Position numbers and translations under genes: made by a program. 64,000 bases of DNA, from NCBI GenBank assembly GCA_025174535.1, contig JALBUN010000006.1, positions 558,001 to 622,000 of the forward strand, given 5' to 3'. The notes beneath the pieces were generated by a model. It had not been told where the DNA came from and made no database searches. It saw nothing but the letters and a program-made list of their open reading frames with translations. The stretch's first letter is position 1. Every line of letters starts with the position of its first letter. This document shows positions 41,917-53,300 of the stretch, piece by piece. This stretch comes from Cantharellus purpuraceus (lineage: Eukaryota; Basidiomycota; Agaricomycetes; Cantharellales; Hydnaceae).

Positions 41917-44432
41917 GCAATCCTGTCCATCATCTCTCTGGATGACAGACATGTCCATCCGATCGCTTTTCATTCACATACATTTATGCCCCCTGAACTG
42001 AACTATGACATCCATGACAAAGAACTCCTTGCCATATATGAAGCCTTCCGGATATGGAGACACTACCTTGAAGGCCCCTCCAATCCAGTGGATGTCATAA
42101 CTGACCACAAAAACTTGGAATACTTCTCCACAACAAAACTGCTCACCAGGAGACAAGTCCGATGGTCTGAATACCTATCTCAGTTCAATCTCATTATCCG
42201 TTTCCATCCAGGTTGACGGAGCAAAGCCCGACGCGTTAACTAGACGATGGGATGTCTACCCTAAAGAGGGGAATAGCGACTATGCCACTGTAAACCCACA
42301 CAACTTTCGTCCTGTGTTTACTAACGAGCAGCTGGGATCGTCCCTACAAGCATCCACCCTCATGACTCCCACCCTCCAAGCTGTCACCATTATGGACATC
42401 AACCAACTCCGCTCTGACATCCACTCATCACTCCAATCCAATCCTGTTGCAGTTAAACACTTGGACAACCCTTCCGATCCAAAATGGTCACTTGACCCTG
42501 AAGGACACCTCCGACACAACAACCGGATATACATCCCCAACGCCAACGGTCTCCGACTCCAAGTTTTGCAGTATTATCATGATCACCCAATCTTGGGCCA
42601 TTTTGGGCAAAATCACACACAAGGGTTAATCCAATGAGACTACGTATGGCCAAAAATGCAAGAATACATTCAACACTACTGTAACTCCTGCACCACGTGT
42701 ATGTGCTCAAAATCACAAAGGCACAAACCCTACAGAATGCTTAAGCAACTTCCGGTCCCACAGCAACCATGGAACTCCATTTCCATGGATTTCATAGAGA
42801 AGCTCCCCCCATCGCTCGGATATGACACCATACTCGTGATTGTCAACAGGTTCACTAAACAATCACTATTTATTCTGATGCATGACACCATCACCTCCGC
42901 CTCACTAGCTAAGTTGTTTGTTCTCCACATATTCTCTAAACATGGAGTCCCATCGCATGTCATGTCCGATTGGGGCTCAGAGTTCATGTCCTCCTTCTTC
43001 CACACATTAGGAAAGGCTCTTGACATGAAGCTTCACTTCACCTCCAGATACCATCCTGAAGGAGACGGACAAATGGAACAAATGAATCGGTCCCTGGAAC
43101 AATATCTCTGAGTCTATTGTAACTATCAACAAGACAACTGGGCTGATCTACTTCCGATAGCAGAGTTTGCCTACAACAACGCTCCGAACGCAACTACTGG
43201 CATCTCTCCATTCTTTGCTAATAAAGGCTATCATCCGAACATCTCTGTCCACCCTGAGAAGGAACTTGCCTCCACCAAAGCCCGCCAATTCGTAACCGAC
43301 CTTGATCAACTACACCAACATCTCCGAGAAACCATCTCCGATGCCCAGAAACAATATCAAGTCTCCGCAGACTGATGCCGCATTCCGGCTCCAGACCTGC
43401 AAATTGGAGACAAAGTATTCGTTAAGGCCGAACACTTCCGGACCACCCGCCCATCGAAGAAACTCTCTGAGAAATACTTAGGTCCTTATGAGGTCATTGC
43501 TCATGCAGGCAGCAGGTCCTTCACCCTCCGCCTCCTGGACCACCTCCAAGCAGTTCATCCAGTCTTCCATATATCAATGCTCAAACCTGCTACTATGAAC
43601 AAGATCTCTGGTCGCACGCAACCCCCACCTCCCCCGATCATCATCGAAGGAGACAATGAATATGAGATATCTGAGCTCCTGGACTCAAAGATCGACCGTC
43701 AATACAAGTGCAAGCCCCAGTACTTAGACGCTTGTTCAGAAATACAACAAATACGTATGTACAACCTATTTTCCTCAAATTTTATACAATACACTTCAAT
43801 TCAAACTTATTTTCATATTTCAACATGATTCTCAAATTTTACACAATATACTAGATTAAAACATATTTTGATATTTTGGCATAATTCTCAAAAATAATTG
43901 TTTTTTCCCCATTTAGTGGTGGCAACTCCCTTGAGGGAACATCCAAATATCATTGATTCTTTCTTATACAATACTTGTAACATAATTTGAACTATCTTTA
44001 ATCCCCACCTGGTATTTGTATATCTAAATACCCTATATAATACCAATTATATTCATATATACATTCCTATTATATCCATGTAAATAATTATGTTCATCTC
44101 AACCAAATATCTCATCTTTTAAAGTTTATTAAAATATAGAATATATGTTTATATTTATGAAAATTTCACACATCCAAAATCTTTTAAGATATCCAAATTG
44201 TAACTCCCTGGCTTTATGTATCATTGAAATCCTGATGTATATCTCCTATACATCAGAATATTGTATACTGACATGATTCCGAACAAGCGTCTTAGTCAAA
44301 TGGACTGGATATGAAGGCACCAATGAAGAGTCCTCATGGATCTCTGTGTCCAAACTCGATCATGCATCCGAATCTGTCTCTGACTTTCACTCCGCTTATC
44401 CAGACAAACCTGGCCCTCTTATGAATCTTTAA
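41917..44432 (+). pseudogene. Chromovirus A pol: RNase H, integrase, chromodomain, copy 2
   Basis: In order: the RNase H end ([37 protein letters not shown]), linker, integrase zinc region (HDHPILGHFG... CNSCTTC), core (SMDFIEKLPP, SDWGSEF in place of SDRGSEF, YHPEGDGQ), GPY-type region (KYLGPYEVI, HPVFHISMLKP) and chromodomain (YEISELLDSKID). Stops occur where other copies have Arg CGA (for example 42636, 43109). The integrase motif change R to W is also a CpG-type change. The MITE at 43727 splits the chromodomain; its last part lies at 44295-44432. Confidence 0.85.
43727..44291. mobile_element. PIF/Harbinger-like MITE, copy 2
   Basis: 565 bp with the same terminal inverted repeats (GACGCTTGTTCAGAA ... 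TTCCGAACAAGCGTC) and TTA duplications (43724-43726, 44292-44294). It sits at exactly the same chromodomain position as copy 1, so both chromovirus copies descend from a MITE-bearing ancestor. Confidence 0.8.
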
Positions 44433-44590
44433 GTTTGATTACTAATGCCAATTCTATTATTTCGGATCATCATTTTATTACAAGTCACAAGGAAAATTAC
44501 CAGCCTGCCCAAAAAAAAAACTTCAAAGGAATATCACTCCACCTCATTTTTTCTCCACTCCGAAATTTATAATCATTTTCATTGTTATTT

Positions 44591-44624
44591 TTATACATCA
44601 CGTTTCCTTTTCCCCTTTCCCTTA
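44591..44624 (-). pseudogene. C-terminal end of antisense ORF, copy 2
   Basis: The last codons of the zinc-cluster ORF (Lys/Arg-rich, ending RDV and a stop at 44591). They are separated from the rest at 56305 by the family B element; the CCTTA at 44620-44624 is the target duplication. Confidence 0.75.
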
Positions 44625-46056
44625 TGTTTTGGAACCCGCAAAATTATGGTGTTAGGGCAAACTCTAAATCACCACAATTCCGTGAATGAACAGCTGAGAA
44701 GAATATCAAACCCTGCTGCAGCACAACTCCAGAAACGATTTAACGTTTGTACTTTGGTTACAATCCTTTGTATTGGTCAATGCAGACTATACGCAGAAAG
44801 GTAATACGTTTCTTAGCAGCAAGAAATGAATAAGACTTCCAGAGTCTAGAGTTCACGGACGCTTAGGGGTCCAGATATTCCAAAAAGAGGGGAATGCACT
44901 TAGAGGCTAAAGGAAGTAGGTGGATGAATCCAACCGTCCAACCAGTGGCACTCAGAAGCGGGTAACAGCGATGTGTGAAGTAGTCTAGCAACTGCTTCAC
45001 ACGAGTTCAAGCTTCTAATGCTCTGCAAAGGCAGTACACACTAGTTACTTAAACAAGAGCACTAATGGCAGGACTATCGACAGACAATCTCACCCTGTAG
45101 ATTAGTAGTCACGTGAGGCAGATACTACACTCACGCCCAAAGCAGGAATATCACTACCTTGAGTGCAATCAAGTACAGTTACACAACTGTAAAAGATCCT
45201 TGAACTGGTAATCAACAGTTACTGAGATAGAGGATGACACTGTATGTCACTCTAGTCACACTGGTGTGCAGAAGATGGGTAGAATATGATGATATGTTAT
45301 TCTTTCAGAGGCAGAATGGCCTCCTTATATATTGTATTTACAGGGGCTGACTAATGCTTCTGGAATATTCTACCTATTAATAGATGGAAACTACTGGAAG
45401 GTTGTGGAAGGTGGAAGAAAGGGGTAGAATATTCCAAGCCAATCACAGGATCTGATCACAGCACTAACACTGATCAGGAGCTGAATAATGGTTCTGGAAA
45501 GTTCTATCTAATAATAGAAGGAAACAGCTAGAATGTTATGGAAAGGGGTAGAATATTCCAAGGCAATCACCTGATTTGATCACCCATCAGCTGATCTGAT
45601 CCCTGAGCTAGGCACTGATCAGGCAAAAAGAAGGGTGTCCACCCTGTTTTCTGCACTGGTTTGCACAGCCATGGATAGCCACATGTCATGTGATGATCTC
45701 CACGGAAAATAGTGCCCTGAGAGGCTGTGGTTGTTAAGTTACAGAATATTTATTGATCAGAGACATCTGAGCTTGAATTGAGGCCAAATGCCTGGTCCAA
45801 AAGGGGAGAGCCGGCTGTGGGAAGGTTTGTGGGCGCCTATGGGTCCACAACTGTAGCACAGCAGAAATAAATGATTCTGGGCCGAGTTCTGCATGGAATA
45901 TTCCCAGAAAAATATGGAAAAATAGAGAATATTTGAATAAGTCCATTCCAGGTACAAGCATCAAATATATGCTGATATTTAGGAATGGAAAAGCAAAGAA
46001 TAGCACATTGGTGCTGCATAAATGGAATTTGATAGGGAAAAGGTGATTCCCATACA
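44625..46056 (-). repeat. 3' LTR of the complete family B element
   Basis: 1432 bp, TG...CA in pol sense (TGTATGGGAATC ... GGTTCCAAAACA). It contains TATATAAG near 45325 and heat-shock-like triplets at 45358-45370 and 45492-45504, upstream of it in pol sense. Confidence 0.92.
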
Positions 46057-46088
46057 TTCATCCCCCCTTCAAATATTCTTTCCCTGAC

Positions 46089-47117
46089 CTAGTCACGCAC
46101 ATCTTTCCTCCCTTCCGTCCTCTCATATCCTCCAGAGTTACCCGTGGCATAAGGATTTTTGAACACACGAGTCGTGAGTCGAGTCCGACGAGTCAATATA
46201 GGTTTAGGAACTCGAGGATCATAGGAGTGAGTTGAGTTTTTGTGATAGGGAGGAGGAGCTGGTGAGTTGGGAGGAGTGGTGATAGAAGACGTGGGAGCAG
46301 AGTATGAGCTAACATATCCACGTGAAAGGGAAAGGTACATCTCTCGAAGTTGGGTCGCTGAAGGTTGCCACAACACAAGTTGTTTCTTGTTGGCATCGTC
46401 ACCATCACGATTGGCCTCGAAAGGGGACGACCCGGGGGGTCTTTTGAGACCATCAGGTTCAGCATGGGCTCTGAAAGCATGAACGACTGGGAGAGAGGGG
46501 AGAGAGGACTCGGATATAGTGGAGTTCACCTCAGTGGCTTGGGAGATTCCGTCATCAAATTCTGACACGTCATCCAAAGGATGGGAGTAGAGTGGTGAAG
46601 TTGGCCACCTCCAGGAGCAGCCTGGGAGGCGTGCACTATTGATTTTGGATTTGCAGATCCATGCAGAGAGCTGGCGAGACTGATTCTGCCAAGCACGGAT
46701 CCATTCACGTATGACAGAGGGTTTCTCTGGGAGGAGGAAGAAGTTGAATGAGAGTTGGTTACGAGCTGGAAAAGGAGGGGGAATCATATCTATCTCCTGG
46801 AGCTTTCCAAGAGGAATCTCAGAAGGGAGAGGTTCGAGGGCTGACTCGCCGTCCCATCCGTGAGCAGCTGCAAGAATGTATCGAGTTTTCATCTTCAACG
46901 TCTCCCAGAAGCTGCTGGCAAGGTCATTGCGTAGTATGGCATACTCACTTGCCGGTGCTTCAAGATAGATGAAGTCAAAACGATTGGGTTGGTAGAAGTC
47001 GAAGTTGGAAGTGAATTGGAGTCCGTAGTTAGGTACAGGAACTCCACCTTGTATATATGTATTGTTTTCTTTATGAATCACGAAGTCAATGACAGACACA
47101 TCAGGGTAGTTAGCCAT
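46089..47117 (-). CDS. Unknown 342-aa ORF in the env position of family B
   Basis: Open frame on the same strand as gag-pol, starting 198 bp after the gag-pol stop and ending 32 bp before the 3' LTR. It begins MANYPDVSVIDFVIHKEN. The N-terminal ~170 residues look globular (QPNRFDFIYLEAP, AAAHGWDGESALEPLP) and the C-terminal half is Ser/Pro-rich with a basic end (RRTRLTTRVFKNPY). I see no signal peptide, no membrane helix and no furin-like site, so it is not an evident envelope protein. No intron is needed. It could be an accessory protein of the element or a captured host domain. An intact frame in a young element argues that it is functional. Confidence 0.7.
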   Translation of the reverse strand: MANYPDVSVIDFVIHKENNTYIQGGVPVPNYGLQFTSNFDFYQPNRFDFIYLEAPASEYAILRNDLASSFWETLKMKTRYILAAAHGWDGESALEPLPSEIPLGKLQEIDMIPPPFPARNQLSFNFFLLPEKPSVIREWIRAWQNQSRQLSAWICKSKINSARLPGCSWRWPTSPLYSHPLDDVSEFDDGISQATEVNSTISESSLPSLPVVHAFRAHAEPDGLKRPPGSSPFEANRDGDDANKKQLVLWQPSATQLREMYLSLSRGYVSSYSAPTSSITTPPNSPAPPPYHKNSTHSYDPRVPKPILTRRTRLTTRVFKNPYATGNSGGYERTEGRKDVRD

Positions 47118-47314
47118 AGTGGAAAGAAGTAGATAGGTGGAAAGACTAAAGATTTGCTGAGGTTTTTCAAAAGTTAGATGCGGTTGGGATTGAGTAAAAT
47201 GAAGACATCATGATATTGGGTTTATAGAACAGTAGGGAAAGGATCTGGAATAGCTAGGAAGGGGAAGGAATAGGGTAGAAGGCCGAGATAAGAGAGTCAT
47301 AGATAGAGGAAGCC

Positions 47315-50300
47315 CTAGTGGCGAGAGATACCCCGATCGTGTCGATCCCAATCGCGAAGGAGGTCGGGAGCGTTGCGAAGGTTCTTTCGCGGGAGCCACT
47401 CGTCATATGATGAGTCATATCCGATGAAACGCGTGAGGAGCTCCTGGACACGCCGGCCATTACGGGCCTTTCGCCATCGTTCACCGATGATGGACTCGAC
47501 CTCGAATTCTGGGAGTTGCGTGAAATCAGCGCGTTCAAGAGATCTGAGAGGTCGTGAACCGAAGGAAGGGGGTGAGGAGGAGTAGAGCTCGAGGTGAGCG
47601 ATGTTAAGGACAGGGTGGAGCCCGTATGACGCAGGCATGCGAAGGCGATAGGTAGCCGGCCCTAATTTTTGTATGATATCAAAGGGGCCATCGTATTTCA
47701 TTTGGAGCTTCTTACCTAGGCCTTTCTGAGCATGCAATAGACTGAGGGAATGGGGATTGATGAGAACGCGATCGCCAACGTCGAATTCTTGAGCCAGACG
47801 ACCGGTGTTGAAATTCTTTTGCTGAGCAACCTGCGCAAATTGCAGGGCTTCTCTAGCCTGAGATCGGTAAGTAGCTAATTCACTTAGGAAGTCCATAGCT
47901 TTCGTACTTTCAACTTCATTGGCAGGGGACTTGATTAAATCAACGCGATCGACCGATCCAACTGGTCGCGGGGCCGGCGGGCTGGAAGGCCGGTGAACGC
48001 CGTGAGTAGATGAATGAATGTAGGAAGAGGGAGTGCGTGGATGGTAGCCATACAGTAGAAATGCCGGCGCGAATCCAGTCACGGAGTGTGGGAGGTTATT
48101 GTAGGATAGAGCAAATGGAGAGAGGAGAGCCGCCCAGTTGTCGCGCGTCGGGCTTACATAAGAACGTAGTGCGGTTTCAAGCGTCTGGTTCAACACCTCA
48201 GTTTGACCATCTGCTTGAGGGTGATAGGCTGTAGTTAGAGCTCTTCTAGTATTTATTTGCTTGCATATCTCTTTCCAGAAGGTGCTGGTCCATCTGGGAT
48301 CTCTGTCGGATATAATTTGTTTGGGAATTCCATATTTGGATAGCACATGTTCAAACAGTATCCGAGCAGTTCCCTCCTCATTAATAGTGCTTTGAGTAGG
48401 GACAAAGATGCCAAACTTTGTAAGTTTATCCACTATCACCAGGATGGAATCGTACCCATTGCTCTCGTGTAATTCCATAATGAAGTCCATGGTGATAACT
48501 TCAAAAGGATTTTCTGGAATAGGTATGGGCTGCAACAGTCCAATAGGTGCGTGTCGCCTTGGTTTGGCTTTCTGGCAAATATCACAGCTTACAACAAACT
48601 TCTTGACATCTCTACTCATTCTAGGCCAATAGAAGGTAGAAGCCAGTTTGTTGTACGTTTTATGATAACCCGCATGAGCTCCTTCAGTGATTTCATCATG
48701 AATTTCACTTAGAAGATTAGATTGCTCAGCCTTGGGTACACATAGCCTGTAATTGCCATTCCAATCTTCAAAGTAAAGCAATCCATCCTCATTTTCAAAA
48801 AAGAGTGGATGCTTCGGACTGATCCAATTAGACTCCTGTCGTAATTCAGATCTGACCCTTTTGAAGTAAGGATCTTTGGCATACGCATCAACTATTTTCT
48901 GAATCTCTTCCTGAGCAAGGCTAGAGACTAGATTATAGCCTTTGGCTGTCACGTATGGAATGGTGAAATCTTCTTCCAGGCTGGTATTGACTTGGATGGA
49001 AGAAGCATGCACGTTCAGTGGAATTCTCTGGTTCTCTTCTTCATATGCAGCCATTAACATTAAAGTTCTGGCTTCAAAGTGAGGAGAGATATCAGAATAA
49101 AAATCCACAAGTGGATCCTGTTCCGAGTCCAGGATAGTAGGAATGGAGTCATCAGAAGAAGGCCCATCTTGATATGGAACATTCCTTCTGAGTCTGGAAA
49201 TAGGATCTACATTAGAGTGAACCCGTCCTGCTCGGTGTACGATTTTTAATTCAGGGTATGCAGCAAATACAGTTCCCCAAGTTAATAACCGCCGATTAAC
49301 ATTTTGGTAGGTCCGACTCCAGATGAGGGCTGCATGGTCTGTGATGGCTACTACTTTCTCCCCTTCAATGTAGGGTTGAAATTTGATAAGACCGTCTCGT
49401 AATGCAAGCGCCTCCCTTTCTGTAGGAGAGTAATTCCTTTCAGCTGGTTTCAAGGTACGAGACCAGTAAGCAATGACTCGTTCTACTGAAACCGTAGTGT
49501 TTTCAAAGTCTTTATCCCAAGTACCTGGCTTAGGGAGAGTTTCATCTTTTAACACAGGAATCACCAATTGTGGTACAGGTAATCCTTTGTCATAAGCTGA
49601 TTTGAGTTTCTCATACCCTTTGGTACCTTTGAGATCTCTGATTTTGAGAGGTTGAATCTGCTGAAGTATAGCAGCGATTCCGACATCACATGCATCAGAG
49701 TAGACTCTATATCCGAGACCAGGAATGGCATACGCTCTGACTGGCGCACTGACAAGGGCATTTTTAGCCAAATCAAAGGCTTCTTGTTGAGTATTGCCCC
49801 ATTCCCAAGTTGAATTCTTTTTGAGCAATTCAAACAAGGGAGCTACAATCCATGCATAGAATGGTATATATGAGGAGAAGTATACCACCATTCCGAGGAA
49901 GATTTGTAGGTCATGCACATTCTTTGGTTCTGCCAATTCCAGTATAGCATCTATCTTCTCCTTGTGAGTTGATAGACCTAACCGTGATACCTTTTGTCCT
50001 AACAGTAGCAATGACTGGTAGGCCAAATGGCACTTAGCAGGAGATAAGGTGATTCCAGACTTTTCTATAGCTCCGAACACTTTGTCTAGATGATCCAAGT
50101 GTTCTTTGAATGTCTTGGAATATATGACAATATCATCAATATAGACCAGGGCAAACACCCATAGAAAAGGTGCTAGGACACCTTGCATCACTCTTTGAAA
50201 GACTGCAGGTCCATTCCGATACCCAAAGGGCATCCGTTTGAACTGATACAGTCCTCTATGAGTTCTGAATGCAGTTTTTTCTTTGGCACTGTCCGACATT

Positions 50301-53300
50301 TGCAGCTGTGTGAAACCCGCTAATGCATCCAAGGTGGATAACCAACGAGATCCAGTGAGTGCCTGCAAAATGGAATCTTGTCTTGGCAAGGGAAATTCAT
50401 CCGGGACAGCAATCTCATTGAGTTTCCTATAGTCTATACACATTCTTGGTTTCCCCTTACGATAGGCTATAAGTGCTGGAAAACCCCAAGGACTTTTGGA
50501 TGGTTCAATGACTCCCCTTTTGGCAGGTGAGGCATTATAAGGAGGTAGTGAAATTTCTTTGGCCTCAGGCCTGAGATTGATTTCAACTTTTGCATCATAA
50601 TTGCCAAGTCTGCCATCAAGACCAAATGCGTCTTTATGTGCCAGAACTGTATCTTGGAGAGCCTTCCTATTGGCATCATTGAGCTCTGGTGAGAAGTCAA
50701 TTTCATCCAACAGTTGGTTTTCAGGAACATCCTCAGGGGGAATTTCCTGAGCCTTAGGTCCTCCTTGTACCACCTCTCCATCTGATTCAAGAGAGGCAAC
50801 AGTAGGTACCGCACCAGTCTCAAAGTTCTGTTGAGCAAGAGCTTTTATGAGTCTGGCGTGAGAGAGACAAGTCTCTAATTGAGTCTGGTTCAAATTAGAA
50901 GTCCGATCCAGCCAATTGGAAGGATTTCTAGCATGACCCAGAAGTTGTCCTTGATGTATAGTAACTGGTTGTGATGAAAAATTGCTAACATGTAGGCACG
51001 GGTTATTACGAGATACAATTGCATCTGAGATGCCATAGAAATCTTCAGGCCCATGATTGGAGTGAAGCACTTTTTCCACATAAACTTCATTACTATTCCC
51101 AGGGAAATAGATAGAAGCAGGAATTAGAGAAGCAGTTTCGGGAGGAATTGTGACGGGATGTAAGGCCCTAACACTTGAATCCGAAATGCGTGCTCTAATC
51201 CGTTTCCGAGAGTTCTTAATACGCCTATGAGCCTTGAACTTTGCAGTTAGAGATGCAAGGTCAGGAAGGGCTCTTATTTTAAAGGTGTGACCATTCTCAT
51301 CCAATAAGGGTGAGCTCACTGAGTTCTCAATCTTGGCTTTCCGTCCAGTATTACCAAACATAAGATAGCTATCTGAGCCTTCTCTTATAAGTGAGATAGA
51401 GTACTGATCAGCAAAATCATTCCCAAGAATGACAGGGGTAGTCATGCCTTTGACCACATAAGCTTCAACTTCAATCTGAACTGGTCCAGAGTCAGAGTCA
51501 AAGTAAATGGGCACCGTAACGTATCCAGAAATTTTGGATGTGCCAGTAACTTGTATCAAGTTAATTTTCTGACCTGTTTTGATCTTAGGAGGATTCTCCA
51601 TAGAGCAAAGAGCTTTCTGAGAGATAAGGGTTATGTCTGAACCAGAATCAGCTACAAGGGTAGTTTGATTCTTTCCATATTCTCCCAGCCAAACATTAGT
51701 AGTGGTTGCAGAAGATCCAAGGAAGGCACAGCCTGCTGGTCTGGACATGAAACGCTTGAGTTTAATCAAGGAGTTAGGAGCCCAACTAGTAAGCTTAGAA
51801 TTCCTTAGGAAAGCAGCTACATGTTTGGAATCTTTCATTAACCTTCTCCTCTCTTGACGAGATTTAGGAGTGAATGTCTCAGAAAAAGAGTTTTCCAGAG
51901 ACAAAGGCTCAGAAGATTTTTCTCTATTAGGTATGGATCCCCCCAGTCGGGACATACTTTCCAGCAAGCTCATGGCTGGTTTAGCAAGTTGACAATGTGC
52001 CTCTGTATCCTGAGCAGATTCCTGTTGATCCGATGAAGGTTCTTCAGGGATATTCTCAGTTGCAACATTATTAACATGAGCATTGTCTGAACTTAAATCC
52101 ACTTCTGATTCATGAAGTGATTCAAGGTACATATCCTCATAGGCAAGGTCTGCATTAGCTTCTTCATTAGAAACCGTGTAACGTGTATGGGCAGAGCGAG
52201 ATGCTGAACTGGCATGTTTGCACTCATTATCCCAATGCTTGTTACTGCCACAATGCCTGCAAGGTCTAGCTCCTTTGGATTCAGGTGTGGAATTTTTAGA
52301 CACATTAGAATCATCCCGAGGGAATTTTGGAGGATTCAATTTGGATGACCATCCAACCAGATGAGCTCTAGCATCTCTAAAAGATCTGTTCGAGTCAAAC
52401 CTAGGTTTGGTTTGATGCAAAGAATTTTCCAAATTTCTAATACGTCTTTCCAGGTTGTCTCCTGAAGAGAAAGGAGCATGTGACAATGATTCCTCGTGAT
52501 ACTTGATAGCAGTTTGGAATTCCACTGCAGATGGACACCTGTGAGCATCAATGACTGTGTGCCAATATGGTGGAGCACCATTCATGATTTCCAATATAAG
52601 CTCTGAGTCTGACAGCTTGCTGACCAGTCTCAATAGCTCTGACTTTCTAACGTAATACTCACTAGGAGTCTCATTAGTAAAGCCAGGCTCTCTGAAAGTA
52701 GCACGAGTTGCTCTAGCTTTCTGCCTATCCAACCAGGCTCTGTTCATATAGTATGAACCAATGACTTCTCTGATGGACTTCCAGTCCTCAGTTGCTTCTT
52801 GGCGATATGACAATGGTAAGGAGAAAAACCATCTCTCAGCTCCTTTACGCAACCGCAAAGGGATAATTTGTCCCAATTGCTTGAAGACCATAGGAGATCG
52901 CTGAGCCAAATGATTTACTTTCAATATCCATTGAGCCAAACTGTCAGGGTTTCCATCCCACTCAGGGACTAAGTCCTGACGCAACTTGTTATCAAAGTAA
53001 GCTTCCAGCTTGCTCTGAGTCACTGGAGCGTCTAATCCGAGATTAGGATTTCTCTGATCAAGATCCCCCCAGTCTGGACTATGACCGTAACCTCCACCAT
53101 CACCTCCATCAGGAGGACCTGAGCCTCCATGCCTACCCAGAGGGGGAGGATTACTCCTTCCACTTCTATGTGGCAATGATGGTCTAGGCAAAAATGGATT
53201 AGGTGTATGAGGGGGACCAGATGATCCGTCATCATCAGGAGGTTCTCCTCCAGGAGGTGGAGCACCTCCTCCAGAAGCTCCATAAGTTCCGTGAGGAACC

